Made by a program: the position numbers and the translations under genes. 64,000 nt of DNA from Thereva unica (Eukaryota > Arthropoda > Insecta > Diptera > Therevidae), in the NCBI GenBank assembly GCA_949987705.1, contig OX465281.1, positions 255,908,542-255,972,541 on the forward strand, read 5' to 3'. Positions 47,315 through 58,800 of the stretch are shown piece after piece. The first letter of the stretch is position 1; every line of letters starts with the position of its first letter. Under the pieces are notes generated by a model. That model had not been told where the DNA came from and ran no database searches. It saw only the letters and a list, made by a program, of their open reading frames with translations.

Positions 47315-48141
47315 ATTAAAATGAAATGTTTTATTTTTTTTTTCGAATGTTTTTAACTTCCCAGTATAGGAAGTTATTGTAATCGGTCCGAAAATCGAAA
47401 TTGAAATTTTCGACGTATTTTCATCTTCCCAAGGTCCCAGGAGCATTTTAAGCAAAAAATTGGGAGGAAGTTTGTGTGTGTGTGTGTGCGTACGTATGTG
47501 GTCATTTTTCCTGCACGATATCGACTTCGTTGAGGTGCCGTTTGAAGCGTATTAACCAAAATATGATCTGAAAAGATTTTCATAAAATTCGGTCGAACCG
47601 TTTTTTTTTGTTTAAACGACGTTTATGATTTTTGTACCTGCACGATACCGCGCGAACTAAAAACTAGAATATTAACGAAGAAATGCTCTGAAAAAAATTT
47701 CATAATATTCGGTCGGTCCTATTTTGTTTAAATAGAAAAACTTCGGCTAATTGTCAGAAAGACCTTAAATTGACAAGTTTTGCTAATATCTAATAAACTC
47801 GATAGAATGAGACCCATTCTAAACGAAGTAATCTTTTCTGGGTTCTGCACAGCGATAGCCTTCGAACAAAACATAACTTGTCAAAATCCGACAACCTTTC
47901 AAAATCGTTGCAAAAATTTCGTTACCCTTTACAAACAGCGCGAATTTTTCAAACCTTGGATTAGCATTTTTTGGCGGGGAATTGTTTTCTACCCGTGATA
48001 CAGTTTCAGGAAATTGCGGTTCATCCCGGGATTTCCAGTAATTACCGCAAAATTTGTTCTTTTTGGTCAAGTCTGACAAGCACTAAACAGTTACAGTTTT
48101 GCTAATATCTCCGGAAAGCTTTGGATTTTCCAAATGAAGTC

Positions 48142-51100
48142 GTTCGCTTCCCAGTTTGTCAATGGCGCTTCAGCCCGCGCAATACGAATTTGAACACCCG
48201 CTTTAGTGCAGCGAACGAAATACGGAGGAAAAGTTTTGTTTGCTAACGTTCAGGAAAAACAAATTCTCTAGAAAAATCTTGTGGATTTACTACTATTACA
48301 GTTATTTTAACTAGCTTCTCTCGGGATTGCTTTGTCATCAGTTCTGATACTAGCCAATTTTCCACTAGTGCTAAAAGTATAACTATTTTGGCCGTTTGGC
48401 CGTGGATAGCAAGGAGTGCGGACGTGTGCTGATCCGGTCCGTGAAACACGCCACAAAAAAACCCGAGAAAGAAACAAACAAAAAATAATAACAAAAATGA
48501 AAATAAAATCGGGATAAAATTATTGTGTACAATAAAAAAAACAGTGAAAAAAATCGTGCTGCAGGCTAAAGCGAAGGCTTCATCACCCTTCTACAGACCA
48601 GCGACCGACGAACAGCGCAAGTAAGTTCCCTTTGCTTCCTACCCTCACTCCATTCTCGGCCCTGCAAGTGTCGCGCCCAAAATCTGTCGGTCGATGAAGT
48701 TTGCCCCGTCTCAAAAGGCATAACACTTTGACGCAGACAAATTTCATTGACCCTGATGGTTGCGACAAGTGTAATTCCGGGAAAAATCTCCAAGAATGTG
48801 GCGATTGAGCCCGCGCAAACGAAGTCCCGTTACGAGTCACGCTTTGTCATTGACTTATGTAACATTCGTGGACTTCATGCGAATTTCTCTTTTGTTGAGT
48901 GCCACCTACTGACTTTTAAACCCCCAATTTTCGCACTTAGTGAAACCCAAATATCACCGGATAATGACTTAAGTCATTACCAGATATCGGGGTACACTTT
49001 AGTGCACAACCTCTCCCCCCATAGGGGTATTGCCATTTATGTTAGGGACGGCGTGGCTTATTATAAAATATTTTCCAGCGCGACTTCAGATTTTAATTAT
49101 CTTTGGATTAAAATCATTTTCCAAAGCCACGTCATATTCTTCTGCTTCCTATACAGAAGTCCTAACATAAGTAACGAAGCCTCCACCTTATCTTTCGATA
49201 CTATTTCCGAACAAATCTCGGGATTCTTGTCGTCCAATCCTGAGTGTGAAATCATCGTTGCGGGTGATTTCAATGTTCACAATGTAAACTGGCTGACTTA
49301 CTCAAATGGCACCAGTGTTTCTGGCAAGGACGTCGAGCTCTTTGCAGACACCAATAATTTGCATCAAATTGTTGATCATCCCACGAGAGTCCCTGATGCT
49401 GCTGATCAAGGATCCTATCTCCTTGATCTTTTTCTAACTTCTCATCCAGCGCGTCATTCCGTTGAAGTTGATTCACCTCTCGGCAATTCGGACCACTGCC
49501 TAGTTAGCGCTAGCTTCCCATTCAAATTTCCCACCCCTCCCAAACCAGTTAGAAGAACTGTATGGCATTATGGGAAGGCCAATTGGTTGGGGCTTATTAA
49601 TTTTTTCCAATCTACTGACTGGAACCTGTGTTTCCGAAACAAAAACGTCAACTCTGCCGCTATCCGTATTTCTAGGATCATACAGGCAGGAATGCATTTG
49701 TTCATTCCTCATACTACTAAATCTGTGAAGGCTAGGCCCAACAGATGGTTTAATCAGGAGTGTATGAATGCAATCAGAAATAAAGAAGCCGCCTTTCGAG
49801 CTTACAAGAGCTCCCCGAGTGAATCGCTCCGTGCAGAGTATATAAAACTAAGAAATTCCTGTAAAGTCACCATCAGGAATGTCAAAAATTCATTTGACAG
49901 CAAGTTGAGAAGTAAACTCCTTAATGCAACCTCTGGTAGCAAGAACTTCTGGTCCTTGGTAAGCTCCATTAAGAAGAATTTCACTTCATCCACAACTCCT
50001 TCACTTATCCACAATGAGAAGGTGATAACAGACAGCAAATCCAAGGCCGATTTATTAGCATCTCTGTTTGCTTCCAATTCTTCTTTACCCCAAACTGATA
50101 TGCTACCCCCGGTTCTTGAGCTCAGCGCTCATCTAATGGACAGGGTTTTCTTCAGGACTCGCGAGGTGTACAGGTGCCTCAAGGAGCTCGATGTAAACAA
50201 ATCCACTGGACCCGATAATATACCCCCTATCGTCTTAAAACAATGCGCCTCACCTTTGGCTAGACCTCTGCGCAAACTTTTTGCCCTATCATACTCTTCC
50301 GGAGTTTACCCAGACTCTTGGAAACTTGCCCATGTTCAGCCAATACCGAAAAAAGGTGACTCCAGCGATCCCTCCAACTACCGCCCAATAGCAATTACTT
50401 CTATTCTCTCCAAAACCATGGAGACGATAATTAACAAAAAGCTTATGGGATATCTAGAATCCAACCAACTTATCAGCGACAAACAATACGGCTTCCGTCA
50501 AAAAAGATCCACTGGTGATCTTTTAGTTTGCCTTACAGAACACCTCAGCCGAAGTTTGCATGGATCTGGCGAATCTAGTTTGGTTGCTTTGGATATCTCC
50601 AAGGCTTTTGATAGAGTATGGCACTCAGCCTTGTTAGCTAAACTCAAAGCTATTGGAATTGACTCACTTCTGTATAAGTGGGTTGAGAGTTTCCTTTCCG
50701 GCCGTTCAATTAAGGTATTATTGGATGGCGTCAAATCTGAATCTCACCCCATCTCTGCAGGGGTCCCTCAGGGGTCAATTTTATCACCGGCCCTTTTTCT
50801 CATCTTTATAAATGACCTACTTTCAATCCCCTCCAACCCACTTCTCAGCTTCGCTGACGACGGTACTCTACGTTACTCGTACAGCTTCGATACAAGACAG
50901 ACACATGCCAGATCCTGTCTTGATGATCGTGAAATAATGTTCAACTCTATTAAAAAAGACATCAAACTAATTCTAGATTGGGGAGAGAAGAATCGTGTCA
51001 AATTCAACCCCTCTAAAACCAAGTACTGTCTTATCTCAAAAAAGAAGTTCAACACCTCAACATCCTTGACAGTGGATGACGTTGAACTAAAGGCCGACCC

Positions 51101-51856
51101 ATCCCTACACATCTTAGGCGTGACATTAGCCAAAGACCTTCGTTGGAATGATCACATATTCCAAATCGCCAAACAAGCATCCCAGTGCTTGGGATTTCTT
51201 AAGAGGTGCAAGTTCCTCCTCCAGCCATCGGCCCGCGCTGTTATTTATAAATCCTACATTCGGCCTCTTCTCGAATATAATTCCCTCGTTTGGGGCGGCG
51301 CCCCAATAACCACCTTGGCATGGTTAGATAAGGTCCAAAAAAAGGCCCTTAAATTAATTGATGACGACACCGCTGGCTCCACCATCGACTCCCTCAGCCA
51401 CCGTAGGAATGTAGCAGCACTGACAAAATTTTATCGCTACTATCATAATGACTGTTCCTCCGAGTTAAACGCTCTCCTGCCTCCACGGCAATCTTATAAC
51501 CGCAACACCAGATTAGCCCACTCGTCTCATTCCCTTCACCTGCAACTCCCCCTTTCACGCACTCAACAAGATATGAATTCGTTTGTTAATAGAACAACTC
51601 GACTGTGGAATAGTCTCTCGCAGTCAGTATTTCCGAGCTCCTACAACATCCAAGAGTTCAAACGCAGGGTTCATCACCACCTTCTTCAATACCCCCCCGT
51701 TCCTTTTAACCCTTAACCTATACCCCCCTCCCCTCCCCGTACTAAGCTTACTGCTAGACATTGCACCATGACGTGACAAATGACATGACGGACTAGTAGT
51801 ACAAAGGGTGACTCCTGAGCTTAGCACTGTCACATAAAAAAAAAAAAAAAAAAAAA
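48142..51856 (+). mobile_element. LINE-A, full-length copy
   Basis: The insertion runs from about 48142 to a poly-A of about 20 bases at 51856. A short direct repeat, GAAGTC, lies immediately before (48136-48141) and after (51857-51862). It comprises about 600 bp of 5' leader, one 989-codon ORF, and a 3' UTR ending GAGCTTAGCACTGTCACATAAA. No separate gag-like ORF1 was found in the leader, so the family either has a single ORF or has lost ORF1. The 5' limit rests on the short duplication only. Confidence 0.75.
48747..51716 (+). CDS. LINE-A endonuclease-reverse transcriptase polyprotein
   Basis: Intact 989-residue protein for target-primed reverse transcription. The N-terminal apurinic endonuclease carries the metal-binding SETQ (65-68), AGDFNVHNVNW (from 172) and NSDHCL (247-252). 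The reverse transcriptase carries NYRPIAITS, ALDISKAFDRVWH, AGVPQGSILSP (from 671) and the catalytic FADD (702-705). The C-terminal thumb region shows HILGVTLAKDLRWNDHI and CLGFLKRCKFLLQ. No RNase H domain or CCHC zinc knuckle is visible at the C-terminus. The first ATG is used, though translation could begin at a later methionine. The motifs fit the CR1/L2/Jockey-type group; the exact clade is unresolved. All key residues are present, so it may be or recently have been active. Confidence 0.93.
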   Translation: MTLMVATSVIPGKISKNVAIEPAQTKSRYESRFVIDLCNIRGLHANFSFVECHLLTFKPPIFALSETQISPDNDLSHYQISGYTLVHNLSPHRGIAIYVRDGVAYYKIFSSATSDFNYLWIKIIFQSHVIFFCFLYRSPNISNEASTLSFDTISEQISGFLSSNPECEIIVAGDFNVHNVNWLTYSNGTSVSGKDVELFADTNNLHQIVDHPTRVPDAADQGSYLLDLFLTSHPARHSVEVDSPLGNSDHCLVSASFPFKFPTPPKPVRRTVWHYGKANWLGLINFFQSTDWNLCFRNKNVNSAAIRISRIIQAGMHLFIPHTTKSVKARPNRWFNQECMNAIRNKEAAFRAYKSSPSESLRAEYIKLRNSCKVTIRNVKNSFDSKLRSKLLNATSGSKNFWSLVSSIKKNFTSSTTPSLIHNEKVITDSKSKADLLASLFASNSSLPQTDMLPPVLELSAHLMDRVFFRTREVYRCLKELDVNKSTGPDNIPPIVLKQCASPLARPLRKLFALSYSSGVYPDSWKLAHVQPIPKKGDSSDPSNYRPIAITSILSKTMETIINKKLMGYLESNQLISDKQYGFRQKRSTGDLLVCLTEHLSRSLHGSGESSLVALDISKAFDRVWHSALLAKLKAIGIDSLLYKWVESFLSGRSIKVLLDGVKSESHPISAGVPQGSILSPALFLIFINDLLSIPSNPLLSFADDGTLRYSYSFDTRQTHARSCLDDREIMFNSIKKDIKLILDWGEKNRVKFNPSKTKYCLISKKKFNTSTSLTVDDVELKADPSLHILGVTLAKDLRWNDHIFQIAKQASQCLGFLKRCKFLLQPSARAVIYKSYIRPLLEYNSLVWGGAPITTLAWLDKVQKKALKLIDDDTAGSTIDSLSHRRNVAALTKFYRYYHNDCSSELNALLPPRQSYNRNTRLAHSSHSLHLQLPLSRTQQDMNSFVNRTTRLWNSLSQSVFPSSYNIQEFKRRVHHHLLQYPPVPFNP

Positions 51857-51900
51857 AGAAGTCAGTTTATTCCATCTTCGTTCATCATACTGGGAAGTTA

Positions 51901-53860
51901 ATCGTGTGGACCGAAGGGGTCAAACCCACATCCCAACTAGTTTTTTTATTCGAGCGGTTAAATAAAAAACTCACCCACAATATAAATCAAGACGGCAACA
52001 CACACTTCATGAACAACAAACCGCCGACTGGCGCGCTCGTTCCTCTTGTGCATCGATAATCTTGTAGAATAAATCGAAAGGGCCATTACATGGCGAAAAT
52101 GCTCAAGTTCCATTAAACAAATTCCACAATGCATTTGGTGCAGATTCTTTTTTGGCTCAAATTAGAATAGAATGCCCACGTGTACAGCTTAGTTCTGAGC
52201 CATTTAAGTATTTTAGTTCAATTTGATCGTCCTGAGGCCGTATGTGCTCCCATTAAAAATGGTTTCCCTTAAAAATCCAAACGGCCGCTGTTCGCCCGCA
52301 ATAAGCCCATTTTTTATTTTTACTCGGGAGACGATGGATACAAGAAAAAGTTGAATGAATGGTCTTTCTTTGCCAATTGTAAACCTAAGATACGAGGCAA
52401 ATATTTTTTCCCTTTGAAGTAATTTTTTTCATGAAATTTTCCTAATCCATTTAAATTGCCAAATAATTCTTTCATAATACCCAAGATATTCGCTGATAAT
52501 TGTAATCCACTCAGTAAATAGTATCAACCCCCGCCCAATACGCAATTAACTTACCCACGATTCCCGAAACCAGCTACAAATTGATACCCAAATGTGGTTA
52601 CCTAATGGCAAGGGTACACTGTTACGGGATCCTCATCAGCCCTGTATCATGCCCACAGTAACTCAATTTATTAGAAATTCAACCACCAACCAAATTATGT
52701 AATAAAATTTGTCAATACAGACATTCACGAAATGAGCTCTGCATAAATTCCCACAGAGCCACAACAAACCGAAAATTTACAATCGGTTGACAGCGAAATT
52801 TCACCAAATACCGGAGCCCCAACTTCGCCGCAAATCCAGCCCCTCTGCAGCATATGCAATCAACCACCAGCAGCCGGGCTTCGACAGACGAACTTTAACT
52901 AATGACTGCGGAGTTGGAAACTATTTAACTCCGTAGTAAACTTCTCCGAATCCCAGTCGAATATGTGGAAGCGGAACGTAACTCTATCAACACACAGCCG
53001 CCAACATTAGAGGTGTTGGGGTACAAATTTATGCAGCTAGTCAACATGGAGCCAGAAAACAACCCTTAAAGTTTCCTAATTGGAAGGGGAGCCCCTAATA
53101 CCACGGTGTTGTTACCTTGAAGCTTACGTGTAGGCCAATTACATATTTCCGTGCACATCCAGGAGCCCATTTCGTCTGGCACACGAACAACTACCCTCAA
53201 TCAGGAGGGGTGGCATCTAGGGAGAGGCCTAGCAGCTAGCGGGCCTTTGGATGGGTTTCGTGAGGATTTCGTGCAAAATAATGAAATTACGACCCGCCGT
53301 ATGTACCACCTTGGAATGGTGTGGCAGCCGAGACTGGTGGTGGTGAGCACTGCAGAAGCCCTCCGGCATCGTGAATTCATGTCATTTCAGTCGTTTCAGC
53401 ACACTTAGATTTTATATAGCAGGATTACGAGTATATGAAGTTGTGGGAGCAATTATCCTCCTGTCATGAGTCATGACGTTGCAGCTTATTTTGGAGTTTA
53501 AGGATATTCCAGGAAATGCTCGGTGGTGATGGGGTGGCTTTCATCAGACAAAGTATATTTAATATTGGGAGAGATGTTTGCCTGATGTGCTAAGGGATAA
53601 TGGGGGCTCTTGCGGTTTATGTCTCTTCTAACAGCACCTAATTTGAATTTTCATAAATACGAACGGAGGCAGGCACACACAGATTATTGCTGAGTCTGTG
53701 CGCGTATTCCCATATGTGCCGGATTATTTATAAAGCTGTTACTTGCCTTTATACTTTTTGGTTATTAAGATTTAGCTTGGATAAATTATTAAATTTGAAT
53801 ATTTGACAAAAAAGACTTAAGACGTATTACAGCAATCAGGACTTTCCTCTTCTTGTCTAC
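51901..53860. other. No gene recognised
   Basis: Apparently low in repeats. The plus-strand frame 53151-53408 (85 codons) has no recognised similarity. Confidence 0.4.
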
Positions 53861-53894
53861 TTGATTAAAGACATTCTATTTTCGTTCATTATAC

Positions 53895-54090
53895 AAGTAC
53901 AATATGGAAATCCTATATCAATATCTGTAAAAGCACTTCTTAGTGCAAGCAGCGAAAACAAGATCGTATTATGGAACATTTTGAATATATTTGATAATAG
54001 AAATATTTGGACCAATTCAAGAAAAATAACCTACACACACAAAAAAACTCTCAACCGCTGTTCCGGCCACACTGGAAAACAACCAAGTAA
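53895..54090 (+). CDS. Possible WD40-like exon, low confidence
   Basis: Within the open frame 53861-54121 the translation contains KALLSASSENKIVLWNIL, which fits the end of a WD40 blade (S-A-S-x-(D/E)-x-x-I-x-L-W). It is followed 25 residues later by CSGHTGK, which fits the GH start of a next blade. A donor-like CCAAGTAAGA follows at about 54085-54094, and candidate acceptor AG sites precede. A single blade is weak evidence, and no further exons were found in the window. It may be a gene fragment or chance. Confidence 0.25.
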
Positions 54091-54139
54091 GAAAATCAAT
54101 AAATCAGGGATCAATAAATAAAAACACCAATTTCGCTAG

Positions 54140-54640
54140 TTCTTGCATTTTATTAAATAAACAAACAAACTAAATGAATACACAAAATTACAAAAAAACA
54201 CACACGTTAAAGGACAGCACTACACAAAAAACAACAAGAAATTTATACCTGAAAATAGAAAGGAGTTAGTAAAATAGAAAGGAGTTAGTTAGAAAAACCA
54301 TCCAGACTGCCATTGCAAAAAAGATGCCAAAAAGCCGTCGGCAAATCCCAATTCTAGAAACAAAAAGATTAATTAAAAAATACAAAACAGATTCCATAAA
54401 AATACTCACCTGTCAACCCCAATGGAATAATCGCTGGCTCCTCCTCGTCCATCCCCCACTAAAACCTGAAAACATAAACTAAAATTAGTAAATAAACTAA
54501 AAATATGAATAAAATACTTACCAAAATAAGAAACCCCATTTGACGTCTACGAGTCAGAAGGGAACAGCTGATCGGACATCGAACGCAGATCAAGTACATA
54601 AACCCGAAATTATATACTTCGAAAATGAAGCCCCCTACCA
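54140..54640 (-). CDS. Small spliced gene, 72-residue membrane-type protein predicted
   Basis: Exon 1 ends at 54522 before GTAAGT. Intron 1 (54521-54466) ends in TTTTCAG. Exon 2 is 54465-54410. Intron 2 (54409-54354) opens GTGAGT and ends TTTCTAG. Both introns are 56 bp. From the ATG at 54599 the spliced frame runs 72 codons to a stop at 54269. It carries a hydrophobic MGFLILVLV in the middle and a C-terminal membrane-like GIFFAMAVWMVFLTNSFLFY. A shorter frame (35 codons, MDEEEPAIIPLG start) is possible from the ATG in exon 2. AATAAA lies at 54154-54149. A TACTAAC branch-like motif and TTTTCAG near 54250 hint at another splice. No known family was recognised; it may also be a noncoding transcript. 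Confidence 0.45.
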
Positions 54641-56454
54641 CAGGTTAGCCGTTGCTATTATTCGAACAGAAAATAAATACCGACGCACAGCCGGCGTCAA
54701 ATCAGATTGCTTTTAATCTTTCTAGAGTCTTGAACTAGAAGATAAAATCTGTATTGAGGTTTTAACAATAAAGCAATTTCAAAGAATCTGCTCAAGTATT
54801 GAACTTAGCATTCTGAAAAGACAGAATTGAGGTCTTTTCCCAGCAAAGCCCGAATTAAAGACAGCTTTGAAGTCTTTAACACACCAGTAACTTAATCATC
54901 AAAATTGATTTCAGCAGTTACTCTAACCAACCACAGAGGGACGAATTTGCAAGGAAACCAGGCAAAGCAGTGCAGTAAGCAGCAAACAGTGCAGCAAGCA
55001 GCAACCAGTGCAGCAAGCAGTAAGCAAATCACAAGCGATTTCCAAGAAAGGAACCAGAGCGCAACACAACAAAGGTTATTCCTGGCTGTTCTGCAGAACA
55101 CATCAGACAAAACATCAATCATCACTCTGACAGATAGGTGGCGTTATCCATTTAAGCTACCAGAGCCAGCAATATTTTGGTAATTCTTATTTACAAAACA
55201 AATAAAGAGCAATTTACGAAATTCAAGTAATAAATCACGAATTAAAAACGAATTGAAGATTGAATTAAAATATTTTTTGCTATTTGTAAATCTACGGTTG
55301 AATTTTATTGAATTTATATTTGAGAAAATCTAATAATTGATTGCAAATAAATAGTAATTTGATTATTGGAAAAAGTTATCTTTCAATTGAATCACACCCT
55401 TCCGGCACCTTTTTTTTAAGTCAGAAATTAAATTGCTAATTCTGAACAACCGCACACTCCCTTTTTATAGACGTTGAGGATGCCATCTTATATAAGATGA
55501 GATACCAGTATGTAGGTTGATCTTGACGATGATGGAAGTAATTCTGGTCTCGGAAGTAGGTATTAAACCGGTTTGGCCTGAGAACAAAACTTGTGGTTTG
55601 GCCTGTGAAACAACGCTGGGGTTTGTACTGAAATAAAATGTTAGAAGTAGGTACTGCGTCGGTTTGGCATGGGAACTAATCCTGGATGTGCACCGAACTA
55701 AAAGATGACGAACATTACAGTTGTTCGATGAGAAATTCAATAATGCACGTTCGTGCAATCCAAATATTAACACAAGAATAAAAGTAATAATGTCCGGATG
55801 AATTTTATATTTAAATCGATTTTAAAACCGCATAAATTGACAAATAAATGTAAATTACTTTAAAATAATTTATTGACTCGTGAAAAATACTTCATTTAAA
55901 CGATAATCGCTTGTATTGGATTAATAAATATTCAAGAACATTATGTTGGATTAATATATCAAAGTCTGTAAAATTCAATAAATGGATAATATAAATTAAG
56001 TCTTGTCGTGTCATAAATTAATTTTGCCATTTTATGAATCCCCATTAAAATAACTCCATTTTATCTTGCTTGTGATAAATCAGCATGCAGTGCAGTACGA
56101 TAAATCGAAAAATTGCATAAAATTTGTATTAATTTGTTTTTTATTTTAATTAACGACATATTATCCATGTGAGAGTAATTTTCATGTTATTGCTTGCTAT
56201 TTTGGAAGTTACAAGTCACAACAATAAAACTTGTTGTATTAATGATTTTTAAAACACGTGTTGTTAGTCATGCACAAAAAGCAGGCTTTCAGGCATTCTA
56301 CCTACCACATAAACTATCATGATAAGCAGACAAAAAAAGTTGTTTCGTATTTGACGCTTTAGAAAAGCAATTATTGCAGACGGAAACGAATTTACTACCA
56401 AACTTTCTACAGATATTTTTGAAATTTGGAATAGGCGCAGTTTCTTCCATACAA
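54641..56454. other. No gene recognised; short tandem repeats
   Basis: GTGCAGCAAGCAGCAACCA-type units of about 19 bp repeat three times at 54967-55030, inside a glutamine-rich 92-codon frame (54905-55183). An imperfect duplicated block with GAAGTAGGTA and GGTTTGGC lies at 55550-55690. The rest is AT-rich with no recognised similarity. Confidence 0.4.
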
Positions 56455-56585
56455 ACAAGTTGTATTGCCGACTTGGTTCAATGCAGGATTTAAAAATTAT
56501 AGCCTAGTCTACTTATTGAAGGAGGAGTTTACATCTCTTAAAAACTCCCAGGCACTACGATGTTTCCTTGGAGATATGAAATTTT
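56455..56585 (-). mobile_element. LINE-A fragment, minus strand
   Basis: The minus strand reads HISKETS followed by CLGVFKRCKLLLQ, matching the CLGFLKRCKFLLQ region of the intact LINE-A protein, then a piece matching IYKSYIRP. Only about 40 codons remain, with stops. Confidence 0.7.
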
Positions 56586-56622
56586 TACACTCACTCATTC
56601 TTAAGTTTCAGTTTCTTAATGA

Positions 56623-57019
56623 TCAGCTCGTGTCGCCGTTCAGATGAAGACAGTCAAGTATCCCGAAGTATGCTTGTCTGAATGGTTGTTTTGGACTTCT
56701 GGAGTTTTGTATGAAACCTGAACAATTCGCCGCAATCCTCGTATAAATTAGTTTGTTGCCTAGGTACACGCCTAGCATGGGTACTAGAAATCCATCGCTT
56801 CGAATATCGTCAATGAGCCGTAGTAGGTACCTCATGTTTGAACAACCTCATCTGAACCTCTGTCAAAGGTTCAATTTCTGGCAGCAAGCTTATTTCAGAA
56901 GCAATTTTTTGGTACCTATGTAATCTTTGAATGCCTTCTGTTAGCGTATATCGTGTCCGTTTCATGGGAATACTGACAAGTTTAAAGGACTCAGGCTTAT
57001 CATCTTTTGCAATTAACAA
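56623..57019 (-). pseudogene. Unidentified coding remnant with one frameshift
   Basis: Two minus-strand frames (56810-57019 and 56623-56835) abut in different phases and read as one protein broken by a frameshift near 56825. The first includes PMKRTRYTLTEGIQRLHRY and EPLTEVQMRLFKHEVP; the second includes RYLLRLIDDIRSDGFLVPML and GVYLGNKLIYT. Composition looks protein-like rather than random. I do not recognise the family. It lies between LINE-A and R1/LOA-like fragments, so it could be LINE-derived or a host pseudogene. Confidence 0.35.
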
Positions 57020-57359
57020 ACTATGAATTGTTGATCACTCATATCAGTAATAATTTTTTTATAGGTGAAAAAAACCAAGGAACTGAGCGACTGGGAGACT
57101 AGCATGTCGAGTCTCCTAATGGCTGGTTGCGCCAGTTGCTAAGTATCCGCGACTGGGGTATCCTTGTATGAGTGTCGCTGCCTGATCACGTATGAGGTGT
57201 ATTTTATTGGCCGAGTATTACAGTCGTTCCGAGATTTGAGTATCCCCGTGTGAGCAGTGCCTTAGCCTAAGATCTGGGACTTATTCGCAGTAGGCTACGT
57301 TCAGTCCTTTAACCCCACAGAAGAGTTCTACTGAACAAGCAGAGCGAGACGTCATTTTT

Positions 57360-58800
57360 TCTAACCAAGCTTTAAAGTTCATCAAAGCACCCTGCACCTA
57401 TTTTGAAAGAAAACTTCCACAGTTAGTGTCTTGATGGCAGCTTGATTGTCCGAAAAGATTTTAATGTTTGCCTAGGTATAGCCTAGCGCATTGACAAGTA
57501 TGTAGTTCTATAAAGCAGAGGCCCACCTACCCATTGGATCGCCAGGAAGGCTAAGTTCCTACCTCTTAGAGCGATCTGGAGTACTCGCCCTGAAATTCCT
57601 TTGGAACCGTAGTTCACCAACCATATGGTCGATATGCGGTGAATTGGAGCATTTTTGATAATATTATGTCCTTTGGGTCGGTTCAATAAAATCTCAATGT
57701 CAAGGCACTTATGCCGGCTGATTTCCATATGAAGATGTGAAATGGAGCCAATCTATTTATTGCCTCTATTGAAACTTTAAGAGATGTCCGCATATCTCCG
57801 GTAATGCAGAGAACAGCAGGCCGTTGCAGTCTGCTGCATTTGAGAATTGCCATAACCTGTTTAGTCTAAGGCCACCAGGCTATAGCGGCATAAGTGACAA
57901 AAGGTTTAACGATCGTATTGTACATCCAGTACATCATTTGTGGTGTCCGACTCCATGTCTTACCCAAAAGCCATTTACAGGCCCATATGCCACTTGTTGG
58001 TTAACTGATAGCGTGGAGTCCAGTAGAACACTCCAGTTCAGTCTATTGTCTACCATTACTTTAAGATAGTTCACCGAGTTTGAGCACTCAACGTCGTACA
58101 CTGGATGGAAATAGGACCTAGGTCCAACTTGTAACGCTTAGAAAAAGCCAGGGAGGACGACCTTATTGGGGTGGATTGATAGACCCTCCGTAGTACACCT
58201 TCTGGAAGTGCTGGTCTCATGACTTCTGTAATGGCAAAGTCCAATTTCCCCGAGACAACGATGGCACGATCATCTGCAAGGCAAGATGACTTCAAAAACA
58301 GATTCGTGTAGTTTGGTCAAAGGTTCATCCACAACCAGCAATCACAGTAACGGGAACAGATTTCTACCTTAAGGGCATCCTTTCATAGCACTAATGGTGG
58401 AAACAGCCAGGATGGACGAAGGGTACGACCTACAGGCATGGCATTCATCCACTCAATTGTATAGAAATCCATAGAAATAGAAGCATAGCTAGTGATAGGT
58501 CAGTGTTAATCCAGTAATGTAAAGCAATCTCTGTTGATTTACCTTTTGAGTAAGCAAACTGAGAGCTTCTTAGAATAAGGGAGAGTTCCAGCTTATACCC
58601 TAATATGAAGGTAAGGTCTACGATTCAGGCAGCTCCCGGGGATAAACACCACCACGACTTTCCTCCAGATGGTTGGAATGTATCCCCAATTGAAGCTGTT
58701 TCCAAAGAGACAGACCATATCCTCCCGGTTATTTATCGGGTTGAAAAGAGGCCATTGCTCATTTAAGGTAGACTGACAGCTTCGAACACCACAGAAGAGG
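57360..58800 (-). pseudogene. R1/LOA-like LINE: reverse transcriptase to RNase H remnant
   Basis: Minus-strand pieces appear in the order expected for an R1/LOA/I-type LINE. WGYIPTIWRKVVVVFIP (58593-58808) is the RT fingers. ADDRAIVVSGK (near 58275) holds the catalytic aspartates. LSIHPNK and VMVDNRLNWS (58000-58170) follow. IKIFSDNQAAIKTLTVEV (near 57450) is an RNase H signature with the catalytic aspartate. Many stops and frameshifts make it inactive. A related segment is at 12580-12780. Confidence 0.75.

Larger units (their letters stand above)
47357..51896. mobile_element. TTAA-flanked element interrupted by LINE-A
   Basis: The left end CTTCCCAGTAT, preceded by TTAA (47353-47356), is matched by ATACTGGGAAG followed by TTAA (51897-51900). 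TTAA duplications are characteristic of piggyBac-like and Kolobok-like elements, but the inverted repeat seen is short (11 bp) and no transposase was found. Inside, CCTGCACGATA and ATTCGGTCG motifs repeat (47511-47720). A full-length LINE-A occupies most of the interior, leaving only about 40 bp of the host element on the right. Confidence 0.5.
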
